Positions 8,291-18,119 of a DNA stretch of 64,000 nt are shown here, piece by piece. Both the position numbers and the translations under genes were made by a program. The notes under the pieces are model-generated. The model was not told the DNA's origin. It worked only from the letters and a program-made list of their open reading frames with translations, and did not search any database. Source of the stretch: Niastella caeni (GTDB taxonomy: Bacteria; Bacteroidota; Bacteroidia; Chitinophagales; Chitinophagaceae); NCBI RefSeq assembly GCF_004834005.1, contig NZ_STFF01000001.1, positions 433,347-497,346 of the forward strand. Reading direction: 5' to 3'. Within the stretch, counting starts at the first letter, position 1; each line of letters opens with the position of its first letter.

Positions 8291-9787
8291 TTATGGTTGC
8301 CAGAATATTTTTGAAGTAAACTGGTTGATGGTTCCCTGTGCTCTTACATTGCTGCCATTGGCCGTATATTCACTTTGAGGATATAGCAACCTAACAGGTA
8401 ACGTATTTGAAATACGCGACGGGTTTACTGAAATATATCCGTTATCGGGAATCATGTTCAGTCTTCTCAAATCACTCCATGATTCAGTAGGGTCAACACC
8501 ACCCAGCGCGATATATTTTTGAAAAGCAATGAACTTCACCTGATCAGATACGGAAGAACCGGCATTCGCCCATATTGCGATATCAGCAGTGGTGAGGTAT
8601 TCATGCGCCCAGTCAGCAGCATCTTCAACACCCAGCCAAACAAAAGATTCAGTTACGGCAGCTTCATAAGCAGTTTGCACATCACCGGGCATCCATCCAC
8701 GTGCTATGGCTTCTGCTTCCAGGAACATGCTCTCATATGCAGGAAATATCCAGGCATCCTGGGTTGCACTACCGGCGAGGCCGGGCCCTATTCTTGAGCT
8801 TGCTGCACCGCCAGGGTTTCCTTCTACAAGCCCATACGTGGCGCCAACGAAAGATGTACCAACGGGATTGAAGAACCGCTCGATCCGTGCATCATCATAG
8901 TGCCCAAGCAGATCTACAAAATAAGCGTTTGCCCGGGTGCTGGTACTGGCATCGGCGCCGGTGGGTGTGTTACCAAAGTTGGCATAGAAAGGAGACTGCT
9001 TGGCATTCTCGTTTACAAAACCGGGATTTACATCAATGTCTTCCCCGGCATGTAATACTCCGCCATTGCTGATAATTTTAGCGATCTCGGGAGCTGGGTT
9101 AAAGCCTGCCATCTGTGACTGATGGATCAATAAGCGCAATTTTAAAGTATTGGCAAACTTTATCCATTGTGTAGCATCGCCATGATTTACTATATCAACA
9201 GCTTCAAAATTATCAGAAGGAGTAGCATGCAGGAATGTAATAGCAGAATCGAGGCTCTTTTGCAAAGCATTGTATACATCCTGTCCTTTATCGTATGCAG
9301 GCTGGCGATAGATCAAAGTTTGGAAAGCCTGTGAATACGGGATATTTCCAAAAATGTCTACGAGGTCCTGAAACAGGCGGGCCGAAAGGACCATTGCACT
9401 ACCGGCCAACACGGAATCCTGCACAGCCAACGCTTTTACTTTGGTCAGGTACAGGTCGTACAACGCGTCGTAATGGTTCTGCCATAAGTTATCACCAAAA
9501 GTAAAATCAATGCTGTAAGAGGTTTCATCCTGCAAAATGGCAAAGTCGCCGGGTTGTGCAAAATAACCCATCCAGCAATTCAGGAAGCGTAAATTGTTAG
9601 TAGCCATCCGGTTTCCAACATAAACCGCGGCTTGCGGAAAAAGCAGATCGGCTCTTATATTTTTATCAGTAGATCTGTTTGGATCATCATTAACATCTAA
9701 AAAGCCTTTTTTGCAACTGGTGCCAGCAATGATCACCAGCAACGCCGCCACACAAATTATCGATTTATTTATATTCACGAATTTCAT
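8291..9787 (-). CDS. SusD/RagB-like nutrient-binding lipoprotein (SusD_2-like), module 2
   Basis: 498-residue surface lipoprotein, lipobox AGTSC (Cys25) followed by KKGFLDVNDDPN, the DVNxDPN pattern very typical of SusD-like_2 proteins. The middle contains DATQWIKFANTLKLRLLIHQSQ and the C-terminal part EAEAIARGWMPG, both family hallmarks of the TPR-like scaffold. It lies 20 bp after its SusC partner and 24 bp before the DUF1735 lipoprotein, so the three genes form one transcript ending at 7295-7332. Confidence 0.93.
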   Translation of the reverse strand: MKFVNINKSIICVAALLVIIAGTSCKKGFLDVNDDPNRSTDKNIRADLLFPQAAVYVGNRMATNNLRFLNCWMGYFAQPGDFAILQDETSYSIDFTFGDNLWQNHYDALYDLYLTKVKALAVQDSVLAGSAMVLSARLFQDLVDIFGNIPYSQAFQTLIYRQPAYDKGQDVYNALQKSLDSAITFLHATPSDNFEAVDIVNHGDATQWIKFANTLKLRLLIHQSQMAGFNPAPEIAKIISNGGVLHAGEDIDVNPGFVNENAKQSPFYANFGNTPTGADASTSTRANAYFVDLLGHYDDARIERFFNPVGTSFVGATYGLVEGNPGGAASSRIGPGLAGSATQDAWIFPAYESMFLEAEAIARGWMPGDVQTAYEAAVTESFVWLGVEDAADWAHEYLTTADIAIWANAGSSVSDQVKFIAFQKYIALGGVDPTESWSDLRRLNMIPDNGYISVNPSRISNTLPVRLLYPQSEYTANGSNVRAQGTINQFTSKIFWQP

Positions 9788-9807
9788 CTGGTATGCATTT
9801 AATATGA

Positions 9808-12800
9808 TTAGAATTGTACTGTGATGGCTCCACCAAATAAACGGGAAGCAGGAGACTGGAATGAGCTGCTTATACCAAACGTGTTGTTGGTAGAAGAATA
9901 GTTAAACTCAGGATCGCCCCATTGGTTTGATTTTGGCACAATAAGAAGCAGGTTCTTCCCGATAGCGCTCACAGTTAACCGTTGAATGATCTTACCACCA
10001 CCGATCCATTTAAGCGGAATGTTATAAGAGATATTCACCTCTCTTAACCGCCATGCAGCAGCGCTTGCAAAATAGTTGGTACCAATTTGCGCATTGGTAG
10101 AAGCACCGGTCCAGAAACCATAGTTACCATCCTGTACCTGAATATTGGTATTCTGTACATACTTTCCACTGGCATCTTTATAAACTGAATTAGGGAATAC
10201 AAACCGTTGACGGCCATATTCTGCACTACGTTCAGAAATACCGGCAAAATCCATATCAGATCCCATACCGGCATAGAAATAATGACCGCCTTTGTAATCC
10301 CAGGTCATGCTGGCAGAAAAGCCACCAATTGTATAAGAAGGAGTAAAACCTAATACCCAAAGAGGTAATGATCTTCCTCTGATCACCATTTCACCTGATT
10401 GTGTAGGATTACCGGTTTTTGAATCCACGATCACTTTTCCGGTTTCAGGGTCTCTTTCATAATCGGTTAATTGAAAACCGAAAGCAGGTTTACCTACTAC
10501 AGCAATATTATTTGCAGTTGGTGAGCTGGCTGAGTTTTGAGTAAAACCAGAGTTACCACCAATCACCACAGGCGCATCGTTTAAAGTGCGGGTTACTTCA
10601 TTATCGTTGTAAGTAACATTCATCCTGAATTCAATACGTCCCTGACCAATCCTTACCAATGGCGTCAGATTCAGGTCAAACTCTACCCCTTTGTTTTTAA
10701 AATCGGCAGCATTGGCCAGACTTAAAGGATAGCCGGTAGCTGCAGATTGGGTAACAGCCAGGATCTGATCGGTATTATTCTGATTGAAATAGTTGGCTTC
10801 TACATTGATGCGGTTACGCAAAAAGCCTAATTCAATACCAACTTCTGTTGTTTTCACAAACTCTGGTTTCAGATCAGGGCTTGGGAAAATATTATCAGCA
10901 GTGAATCCGGATACGGTACCAAAAGGGAAACCGCCTGCTTGCGAGAACGTAGCTTCGAGCGCATAAGCTCCCAGGTTTACGTTACCCGATTTTGATAAGG
11001 CACCTCTTATTTTTGCAAATGAGATTATTTTACTATTCTGAATGAAAGGTAAAGCGTCTGAAAGGATCACCGCGGCATTGGCGCCAGGATAAAAGAAAGA
11101 ACGGTTTTCTTTTGACAAACGGCTGTCCCAGTCATTTCTTCCGGTAAACTCAATATTTGCCCATCCTTTATAACTAAAACCTACAGTTCCATAAGCAGAT
11201 AACAACCTGGATTCTATAACAAAGTTATTTCCGCCATCAACCGTTGTTGAACTACCGGTATATTTAGGAACAAATGCATCACCGCTGCGTATGGCCACAT
11301 TATATAAATAAGGTATTACCAGGTTATTACCGCCTATAGCCACATTTTTTGCGCGGTTCTGGCGTACCATACCACCAGCCAGGTAGCGAACATTGAAATC
11401 TTTATTGATCTTTTTATCACCACTCAGGTAGTAATCGAGGTTTATCCTTGAAGAGAAAGACTGTTCGTCATATACATTACCGGGCCGTGGAGTATATTGG
11501 GTAGCGTTACGATTTTCATCGGCCCATTTGCTTACTTCTACCGGCGCTGTGGTATTTTTAAAATTATTAAAGCCCAGGTTGGTGCTCACCCTTGCAGTGG
11601 CTTTCAACCAGTCGGTGATTGTAAAATTCACATCCAAATTACCGATCAGGTCATCTGCACGGCCTTTTTGGCGAACGTTTCCGATAACCCAATATGGGTT
11701 AACCGCAAACTCATTGTAATAATTTGAGAACTGTGCAAACTTATCGTTCCTCCAGTCTTTATAAGATAATAAAGGAATGTTGCTGGGGGTTTGCATTACC
11801 AGGAAAAAGATACTACCATTGTAGGCAGGGAACAAATTGGCAAAACCTGCTTCGTTAACTACATCGTAGTTCTGTAAAATATAGTTCAAGCCATAGTTCA
11901 CTGAAAGCCGGCCATAAGTTTTTGCCGCATTGAAACGGAAGCTGGTCCTGCGGTTCTCATCATGAGGCATTAAACCCTGGATCTTGGCATCCTGTATACT
12001 TGCATAAAAATCTTCACCGGAAACCGATACGGTATTCTGCCAGGTTAAACCGGTGTTCCAGAATTTTACTTTGTCTTTATAATGCAGATCTGAATAAGGA
12101 CCAGACTGAATAGTACCGTCTTCCAGCTCTACACCTATATCTTTAGTAGTACCATCGAACCGGGGCCCGAATTGCTGGTTTTCGTATGGCACATACAGGT
12201 AGTTACCATAATCATCAACTTCTTCACCGGCACCAGCGCCAAATGAGCGTTGCATTTTAGGGAAATAAGCTACGCGGGCAGCCTGTAAAGCTGAGCTGAA
12301 TGTAACGTTCAGCTTTTTACCCGATCCCTTTTTAGTTGTAACGACAATTACGCCGTTCACCGCATCGGGGCCATACAACTGGGCAGAAGCCGCACTTTTC
12401 AGTACCGTTAATTCCTGGATGTCATCAGGCGGAATAGAGCTCAGGAACCCCAGCGGTGTTGGCGCTCCGTCTACAAGCAGCATAGGTTGGTTGTTACCGG
12501 TAAGCGAGCGAATACCGCGAATGTTTATCTTGGCATTTTCAAACACCCCGCTATTAACGGTAGTTACCGATACACCTGATACTTTACCATTTAATGCTTG
12601 TTGAACGTTCACCGATTTAGCCTGGTTAAGTGTTTTACTGGTTACCGTAGTAGCCGCATATCCTAATTCTTTGGCCTGCCTTTTAATACCCAATGAAGTT
12701 GTCACCACTACAGTAGACAATTCGTTGGAGATCCTTGTAAGGGAGATATTAAATACATTCCCTGCACCGGCTGTGCTTACTTCCTGCGTCTCCAATCCAG

Positions 12801-13017
12801 ATGCACTGATCTCCAGCACAGCATTAGGCGGAACACTTAATTTAAAATTACCGGCTTCATCAGCAGCGGTCCCAACTTTTGATTTTTTGATTTTGATGGA
12901 AGCGAAGGGAACCGGGTCTCCTTTATCATCTGTAACCCGACCCGAGATATGGCGATCTTGCGCGAACGCCACAACCGATAGCGCTAATGCTATCAGTAGT
13001 GATAGAATTTTTCTCAT
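9808..13017 (-). CDS. SusC/RagA-like TonB-dependent outer-membrane transporter, module 2
   Basis: 1069-residue TonB-dependent importer: signal peptide 1-19 (cut near AFA-Q), carboxypeptidase-regulatory-like domain at about 22-95, signature STVVVTTSLGIKR near 101-113, plug at about 115-230 ending in NGVIVVTTKK, and a barrel ending in VQF. It has the same N-terminal layout as the module 1 protein but diverges through the barrel, so the two probably differ in substrate. No CAZyme or sigma/anti-sigma gene is adjacent. Confidence 0.96.
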   Translation of the reverse strand: MRKILSLLIALALSVVAFAQDRHISGRVTDDKGDPVPFASIKIKKSKVGTAADEAGNFKLSVPPNAVLEISASGLETQEVSTAGAGNVFNISLTRISNELSTVVVTTSLGIKRQAKELGYAATTVTSKTLNQAKSVNVQQALNGKVSGVSVTTVNSGVFENAKINIRGIRSLTGNNQPMLLVDGAPTPLGFLSSIPPDDIQELTVLKSAASAQLYGPDAVNGVIVVTTKKGSGKKLNVTFSSALQAARVAYFPKMQRSFGAGAGEEVDDYGNYLYVPYENQQFGPRFDGTTKDIGVELEDGTIQSGPYSDLHYKDKVKFWNTGLTWQNTVSVSGEDFYASIQDAKIQGLMPHDENRRTSFRFNAAKTYGRLSVNYGLNYILQNYDVVNEAGFANLFPAYNGSIFFLVMQTPSNIPLLSYKDWRNDKFAQFSNYYNEFAVNPYWVIGNVRQKGRADDLIGNLDVNFTITDWLKATARVSTNLGFNNFKNTTAPVEVSKWADENRNATQYTPRPGNVYDEQSFSSRINLDYYLSGDKKINKDFNVRYLAGGMVRQNRAKNVAIGGNNLVIPYLYNVAIRSGDAFVPKYTGSSTTVDGGNNFVIESRLLSAYGTVGFSYKGWANIEFTGRNDWDSRLSKENRSFFYPGANAAVILSDALPFIQNSKIISFAKIRGALSKSGNVNLGAYALEATFSQAGGFPFGTVSGFTADNIFPSPDLKPEFVKTTEVGIELGFLRNRINVEANYFNQNNTDQILAVTQSAATGYPLSLANAADFKNKGVEFDLNLTPLVRIGQGRIEFRMNVTYNDNEVTRTLNDAPVVIGGNSGFTQNSASSPTANNIAVVGKPAFGFQLTDYERDPETGKVIVDSKTGNPTQSGEMVIRGRSLPLWVLGFTPSYTIGGFSASMTWDYKGGHYFYAGMGSDMDFAGISERSAEYGRQRFVFPNSVYKDASGKYVQNTNIQVQDGNYGFWTGASTNAQIGTNYFASAAAWRLREVNISYNIPLKWIGGGKIIQRLTVSAIGKNLLLIVPKSNQWGDPEFNYSSTNNTFGISSSFQSPASRLFGGAITVQF

Positions 13018-13073
13018 GAGACTTGTAGATTTTTTTAATTGATGTGTGTAATCCCGAAAACGAAACGTTTAAC

Positions 13074-13128
13074 AAAAAAGTTAAATCTTGTGCAAATAAA
13101 GTAAATTTTACTAACCGGTAGACAAACC
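13074..13128 (-). promoter_or_regulatory. Shared susC leader motif, copy 2
   Basis: On the minus strand GGTTTGTCTACC (13117-13128) is followed after 31 bases by TTTAACTTTTTTG (13073-13085), about 100 bp and 60 bp before the susC ATG. It matches copy 1 at 7016-7073 in both elements and spacing. An imperfect -7-like TTTATTTG lies in the interval of this copy only. Confidence 0.55.
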
Positions 13129-13453
13129 GAATTCTACAAATGCTGCAAGCAGGCACCACACAATATTTTTCATTTCTAGAAAACTTCAATACTATTTCAA
13201 TCACGCTGAAACGTACGCCTGCACTGGCTTACAAGCAGCCACTACACTGGGTTTCAAAGCTTTTATTTTAAACTAAAGATTATGAGTTGTTAATAATTTT
13301 TTCCTATCATGACAATTTAGGTATTTCAGAATTACACAAGCGGCAAATTTATATAATCATAAATCACCGTATGATGTATAACCGAATACACCGTAACCTT
13401 TAATAAAATTTTAATTCGCTTAACAATTGTTAAACAAACACCAGGCAGCATTG
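13129..13453. other. Gene-free AT-rich gap upstream of the susC unit
   Basis: No ORF of any credibility. It holds the perfect 14-bp palindrome TTAACAATTGTTAA (13420-13433), 20 bp past the stop of the minus-strand HhH gene; without a U tract it is a weak terminator candidate or a protein-binding site. Nothing else was recognised. Confidence 0.5.
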
Positions 13454-15526
13454 TTACCGCTTTGTAAAAATAATCTGCAGTTTGAAATCAGCTTTGTTAT
13501 ACGCCTCAATTGCATCTTCCATTGCCTCAACTGCAGGTTTAGATGGATAAACAGTTTGTGCAAACGATAAAGAGAAGAGGCAATTAAACTTTTTTGAATG
13601 CTGCTTCACCTGACGGGGCATTAACCGGTAGTTAACATTGATAACATACCGCAGGGCTTTATTAAATAATGCGGGGATAGAAAAATTATACAAAACCGTG
13701 TTTTCCCAGGCATAGATCCTGCTGTTATACCCATCCGTTTCAATATATTGAATGCGGGCATTGAAGAAAAATGGTTTGAAAGCAGGCTTCACATGCACAT
13801 CGGTATAAAACATAAAACCGGTTTCATTTTGCTGTTTATTACTGGCATACCAAACCGTTTCAACCCGGCTGCGTAATTCAACTACCCTATTAAGCCGGTA
13901 ACTGATGTGCGTACGCCAGTTTAACCGGGTAACCGGTGCTAGCGGCTGAATAGCCCTACTTGTATCAGCCATATTCTGCCATTTTGTTTCATGCCTGAAC
14001 CGGGTATATATCTCTACATACTTATTAGGAGTAAAATCTATCTGTACCAGGTATTCATGTCCGCCCGATGGCGCATTCACCTGGTGTTTCAGCCAGGGAA
14101 AACTGAAAATATCTGCATATACATCCAACTTCCAACGTGGGACCGGCCGAATGGATAAGCCGGCATAGCAGCCATTTTCATTTACCGGCAAACTGTTTTC
14201 AGTAAATGCATTGCTGAAAAGGGATTGGTACTGACTGCTGATATTACGATAAACAATAGCCAGATCTACTTTCGGATCAAGGCTGGCCAGCAGTCCATGC
14301 ACCATAGCCCTGTTAAACAATTTATCAACGGCTACCTCGCCATATACATGCATATTGCGGAACGTATAGCCATAATCGAAACTATAATTACTCCAGCGTT
14401 GACCATTGATGGCGAACAGATCATAGGCCGCACCAGCCGGTTGTAAGGGTTTCGAAAAACTATACTGCACTGCATTTATGCCAAGATGCGATCTGTTATT
14501 GGCCAGCTTCAAAGCGCCACCGGCTGTAACACATTGCACATTATTACGGTCATTGAGCTCGGCCAGGGTTCTGTTATACCCGCTGGTTATTATAGAAGAA
14601 ATATATTCCTGCCCATTCAGCAAACTATCTATCACCAGGTTGGTATTCAATTTACGGAACGAACCAAAGATCGTACACTGGATGCGTTTCTTTTGCAACG
14701 TAATGCCAACGCCCCGGTGAAAATTATATTCACCGGCGGAATTATACGGTTGTAACGCCGGCCCCTGCCGTTTTATAAATAATGCATTCGCGCTTTTCTT
14801 AAATGCCATTCCCTGCCATTGTATCAATCCCTGACCAAAGCCAACGGTGAAATCACCAATAGCCAGCGATTGAATAATACCCAACTTGCGGGCAAAGAAA
14901 TGGAAGGAATAAAAATCAAACCCGTTCTTTTGCGCGCCTTTAAAAAATTGTTCGCCCGCATCTTTATCGCCGGTTATTCCATATTGTAACAGGCCTTTAA
15001 AATTGTATTTATAACGGAATAAAATAGCTGCTGCATTACCCAGGTAGGCGTTGGTGGTTTTACTGTATTCGCTGGAATTGTTTACCCTTCTGGCAAACCG
15101 CCATAGCATCGTTTGCTCGCCATGGCCAAAACGTTCACCCAAACGCTCCACTATATTTTTTGGATTGCTAACCGTAACAAAGGGCAGTAGTTGCTTAATG
15201 ACAGGTATATCCCAGGCCGGCACAGCCTGTAATTCGTTCACATCTAACAAAGGCCCCAGCATTTTACGGTAAAGCAGGAAATTGCTGATCTGCAGGTCAT
15301 TCAATAAACGCAGCCCTTTCAAATCGTTCTCAGTTGCTTCATTCAGGTTCAATGGATGCTTTTGCCAATACTCCAACTGTTGCCAGTGGGTATCATCTTC
15401 TGTAAGGCCTTCCTGCCGTTCGGCCTGGCTTTCGAGTTGTTGTTCATTAACCGGCGCCGTTTGCCTTTCCTGTGCTGAAACAGCTATTCCCTGCAGGGTT
15501 AACCATATGGCAAACGGCCATTTCAC
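13454..15526 (-). CDS. Helix-hairpin-helix protein with outer-membrane beta-barrel-like C-terminus
   Basis: About 690 residues: signal peptide (MKWPFAIWLTLQGIAVSAQ), a charged Q/E-rich linker, a ComEA-like HhH region at about 57-117 beginning HPLNLNEATENDL, then a long region of alternating hydrophobic/aromatic strands that reads like a beta-barrel. Proteins of this design are common in Bacteroidota; their role is not established. I place the start at the GTG at 15526 because it overlaps the stop of the upstream gene (GTGA) and gives a clean signal peptide; the longer frame starting at 15628 lies wholly inside that upstream gene. The overlap implies translational coupling with the PorV-like protein. 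Confidence 0.8.
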   Translation of the reverse strand: MKWPFAIWLTLQGIAVSAQERQTAPVNEQQLESQAERQEGLTEDDTHWQQLEYWQKHPLNLNEATENDLKGLRLLNDLQISNFLLYRKMLGPLLDVNELQAVPAWDIPVIKQLLPFVTVSNPKNIVERLGERFGHGEQTMLWRFARRVNNSSEYSKTTNAYLGNAAAILFRYKYNFKGLLQYGITGDKDAGEQFFKGAQKNGFDFYSFHFFARKLGIIQSLAIGDFTVGFGQGLIQWQGMAFKKSANALFIKRQGPALQPYNSAGEYNFHRGVGITLQKKRIQCTIFGSFRKLNTNLVIDSLLNGQEYISSIITSGYNRTLAELNDRNNVQCVTAGGALKLANNRSHLGINAVQYSFSKPLQPAGAAYDLFAINGQRWSNYSFDYGYTFRNMHVYGEVAVDKLFNRAMVHGLLASLDPKVDLAIVYRNISSQYQSLFSNAFTENSLPVNENGCYAGLSIRPVPRWKLDVYADIFSFPWLKHQVNAPSGGHEYLVQIDFTPNKYVEIYTRFRHETKWQNMADTSRAIQPLAPVTRLNWRTHISYRLNRVVELRSRVETVWYASNKQQNETGFMFYTDVHVKPAFKPFFFNARIQYIETDGYNSRIYAWENTVLYNFSIPALFNKALRYVINVNYRLMPRQVKQHSKKFNCLFSLSFAQTVYPSKPAVEAMEDAIEAYNKADFKLQIIFTKR

Positions 15527-16344
15527 GGTTCGGCTTTTTGTTTTCCATAAAACAATAATAACAACCCGGGCGAAAGCCCCAGTTGAGGATGGTAACGCAC
15601 ACTTACATCGGCGCGGCAGTTTTTCCATTGCCAGCCCATTCCCACATATGGCGATGAAGTAGCCGTAGTAATACCAGCCCGTACAAAAAACCTTTCGGGT
15701 ACAATTATATATTGTAATCCCGCCTGCACATTTACAGGCTGGTCTTCTTCTTTTGTAATTTCCGCGCTCAGGAATAATTGCTTCGACACTTCATAGCCAG
15801 CGCCAAACTGGTAAACGGAAGCCAGCTTTTCGGTTGAATGATTGCGAAAATGGCCGCCCACCGGGTTAGCTATATGAATACCGGTGATGAGGGTTTCACT
15901 TATCTGCCACTGGCTGCCCACTTCAAAACCCACCGCCGCATCATTGCCATAGCCCGCTATATGCATCAAATTATAATTACACTGAATGCCCAGGCTAACA
16001 CGCCCCAAATTCTTTCCATAAGCAACTGCCACCTGGCTTTCGTTAAAATCGCCGAACCCCGCATATTGCAATGCAACACCTACCCCACCCCGGTTCACCG
16101 GCATGGCCGCGGTAGCCATGTACATGGAAAGCTCCTTCAACCCATACTTTTGTTCGGTGTAAAAACCAGCACTGGTGCGGGAAAGGCTGCCCAGGGCAGC
16201 CTGGTTGGCAAGAAAGGAAAACGATTGGGTAAAATGATGACTATATGCGCCCAGGCCGGTGTATAATGTACCCGGCGAGTAACGAATTGACTGGCCAACA
16301 GCCAGGCAGGGGATAAGATAGAATGGCAATAACAGTTTTCTCAC
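15523..16344 (-). CDS. PorV/PorQ-like outer-membrane barrel protein
   Basis: 273 residues with an N-terminal signal peptide (MRKLLLPFYLIPCLAVGQ) and repeated amphipathic strands; segments such as SFLANQAALGSL and GVGVALQYAGFGDF resemble the UPF0164/PorV-like FadL-type barrels of Bacteroidota. It may be a barrel partner of the HhH protein whose GTG start overlaps its stop. Members of this group include type IX secretion factors, but this copy shows no specific signature, so a T9SS role is only a possibility. Confidence 0.7.
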   Translation of the reverse strand: MRKLLLPFYLIPCLAVGQSIRYSPGTLYTGLGAYSHHFTQSFSFLANQAALGSLSRTSAGFYTEQKYGLKELSMYMATAAMPVNRGGVGVALQYAGFGDFNESQVAVAYGKNLGRVSLGIQCNYNLMHIAGYGNDAAVGFEVGSQWQISETLITGIHIANPVGGHFRNHSTEKLASVYQFGAGYEVSKQLFLSAEITKEEDQPVNVQAGLQYIIVPERFFVRAGITTATSSPYVGMGWQWKNCRADVSVRYHPQLGLSPGLLLLFYGKQKAEP

Positions 16345-16441
16345 AACAGCAAGCTTTCAGAAATTAAGCCATTAAACATATTCAAAATACATAATATAAA
16401 AAATTTTTTATTCTCCTTTAGGGCAACTTACCGCAGCCCTT

Positions 16442-16449
16442 TACCTTTG
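16442..16449 (+). promoter_or_regulatory. folD -7 promoter box
   Basis: TACCTTTG fits the Bacteroidetes -7 consensus TAnnTTTG but lies only 4 bp from the ATG, which would give a nearly leaderless mRNA. No good -33 TTTG is present at 19 bp. An AT-rich stretch precedes it. Confidence 0.45.
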
Positions 16450-16453
16450 CGCC

Positions 16454-17329
16454 ATGAAAATTTTAGATGGGCAGCTTGTATCACAGGCTACAAAGGATGA
16501 ATTGAAGATTAAAGTGGCTCAACTGGTAGCCGAAGGAAAAAAAGTGCCACACCTGGCCGCCATCCTGGTAGGAACCAATGGCGCCAGTGAAACTTACGTA
16601 GGCTCAAAAGTAAGAACCTGTGAAGAGATCGGGTTTCGCTCTACTCTCGTGCGCCTCGAAGATACCATCAGCGAATACAAACTGCTGGAAACCATTGAAC
16701 AACTGAACAATGACATGGATGTTGACGGCATTCTGGTTCAATTGCCTTTGCCCAAGCACATTTCAGATGAAAAAGTGATCAACGCCATTCATCCTTCAAA
16801 AGACGTAGACGGATTTCACCCCGTGAGCGTAGGCAAAATGGTGCAGTCGCTTCCCACTTTTATACCAGCTACTCCGCACGGCATTATGCTAATGCTGGAA
16901 CATTATAAGATCAATACCAAGGGTATGCATGCGGTAGTGATCGGTCGCAGTAATATCGTTGGCCGTCCCATGAGCATCCTGCTCAGTGCCAATACCAATC
17001 CTGGTAATTGTACCGTTACAATTTGCCATTCAGCCACCAAGAACTTAAAGGAACTGTGCCTGCAGGCCGACATCATAGTAGCTGCCTTAGGCCGGCCGGA
17101 GTTTGTTACCGCCGACATGGTTAAAGATGGCGCAATTGTAATTGACGTAGGCATTACCCGCGTAGCCGATGCTACCAAAAAACGTGGCTATGCGTTAAAA
17201 GGGGATGTACAATTTGATACCGTTTCGCCCAAATGCTCCTGGATCACTCCTGTACCAGGTGGCGTTGGCCCCATGACCATTGCCGCGCTGATGAAGAACA
17301 CGTATAATGCTTGTCTCACAAAACACTAA
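16454..17329 (+). CDS. folD: Bifunctional methylene-THF dehydrogenase/methenyl-THF cyclohydrolase
   Basis: Interconverts 5,10-methylene-, 5,10-methenyl- and 10-formyl-tetrahydrofolate using NADP; cytosolic one-carbon metabolism for purine and formyl-Met synthesis. 291 residues, normal length. Visible: the YVGSK motif with catalytic Lys52, the QLPLPKHI folate-site segment, [11 protein letters not shown] of the NADP-binding fold, and the C-terminal [15 protein letters not shown]. It is divergent from the PorV-like gene and is followed by a repeat-rich gap before queE. Confidence 0.97.
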   Translation: MKILDGQLVSQATKDELKIKVAQLVAEGKKVPHLAAILVGTNGASETYVGSKVRTCEEIGFRSTLVRLEDTISEYKLLETIEQLNNDMDVDGILVQLPLPKHISDEKVINAIHPSKDVDGFHPVSVGKMVQSLPTFIPATPHGIMLMLEHYKINTKGMHAVVIGRSNIVGRPMSILLSANTNPGNCTVTICHSATKNLKELCLQADIIVAALGRPEFVTADMVKDGAIVIDVGITRVADATKKRGYALKGDVQFDTVSPKCSWITPVPGGVGPMTIAALMKNTYNACLTKH

Positions 17330-17339
17330 TGTTTCATTG

Positions 17340-17490
17340 TTTGTAGGTTGTAGCATTAGAGAGTGTAGGACATAATTAGCAAATTCGAAAATGTGCCAAT
17401 TCGCGCATTCGGTAAGCCTGCCTGAAACCGGTTTGCACGAAATTCAGGCATTTTCGAATTTTCACATTTGCCCGGTTTTTATTACGAATT
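17340..17490. repeat. Repeat-rich folD-queE gap with TTCGAAAATG words in both orientations
   Basis: Contains aaattcgaaaatgtg near 17383-17397 and, inverted, cattttcgaattttcacat near 17450-17468, with intervening attcg/cctg words. The two halves share shuffled short words rather than one clean stem. It gives the queE ORF an apparent upstream extension that I do not believe is coding. Confidence 0.55.
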
Positions 17491-17498
17491 TTGTATTG

Positions 17499-18119
17499 AT
17501 GACAAAAGCTTCTATAGATACGATTCAATATCCCGTTATGGAATCCTTCTACACTTTGCAGGGAGAAGGGTATCACCAGGGAAAAGCCGCTTATTTCATT
17601 CGCCTGGGCGGATGTGATGTAGGCTGTGTGTGGTGCGATGTAAAAGAAAGCTGGGATGCATCAAAACATCCTACACAAACAATTGAAGAAATAGTAGCTG
17701 GCGCCAGTGCTGAGCCCGGCCGAATGGTGGTGATCACCGGCGGTGAACCGTTGATGCATAACCTCGATGAACTCACCAACGCCTTGCACGAAGCCGGCTT
17801 TCAAACCAATATAGAAACATCCGGCGCCTGGCCGGTAAGCGGTTCCTGGGACTGGATCTGCCTTTCTCCCAAAAAATTCAAAGCCCCCCTGCCCGAAATA
17901 TTACCCCTGGCCAACGAATTGAAAGTGGTGGTATATAACAAAAGCGATTTTGAATGGGCTGAAAAATATGCCGCGCTTGTTTCGCCTGCCTGTAAATTAT
18001 TCCTGCAACCCGAATGGAGTAAATCGGCTACTGTAACGCCGCTTATTATCGACTACATCAAGAATAATCCCCGGTGGGAATTTTCCTTGCAATTGCACAA
18101 GTATATACATGTGCCGTAA
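17499..18119 (+). CDS. queE: 7-carboxy-7-deazaguanine synthase (radical SAM)
   Basis: Radical SAM enzyme turning 6-carboxy-tetrahydropterin into 7-carboxy-7-deazaguanine in queuosine synthesis. 206 residues from the ATG at 17499, chosen because MTKASIDTIQYPVMESFYTLQGEG is the usual N-terminus; the upstream open frame is repeat sequence. The cluster motif CxxxCxxC is present at Cys39, Cys43 and Cys46, followed by the substrate/SAM segment VITGGEPLM. Short (about 210 residues) versions are normal for Bacteroidota. No other queuosine gene is in the window. Confidence 0.93.
   Translation: MTKASIDTIQYPVMESFYTLQGEGYHQGKAAYFIRLGGCDVGCVWCDVKESWDASKHPTQTIEEIVAGASAEPGRMVVITGGEPLMHNLDELTNALHEAGFQTNIETSGAWPVSGSWDWICLSPKKFKAPLPEILPLANELKVVVYNKSDFEWAEKYAALVSPACKLFLQPEWSKSATVTPLIIDYIKNNPRWEFSLQLHKYIHVP

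Noticed and set aside
12671..13042. 123-residue plus-strand ORF over susC
   Set aside because: Antisense shadow of the SusC N-terminus.
13420..13433. TTAACAATTGTTAA as a terminator
   Set aside because: No U tract and AT-only stem; kept only as a palindrome note.
17391..17498. N-terminal extension of queE
   Set aside because: The extension is repeat sequence; MTKASIDTIQYPVMES is the normal start.
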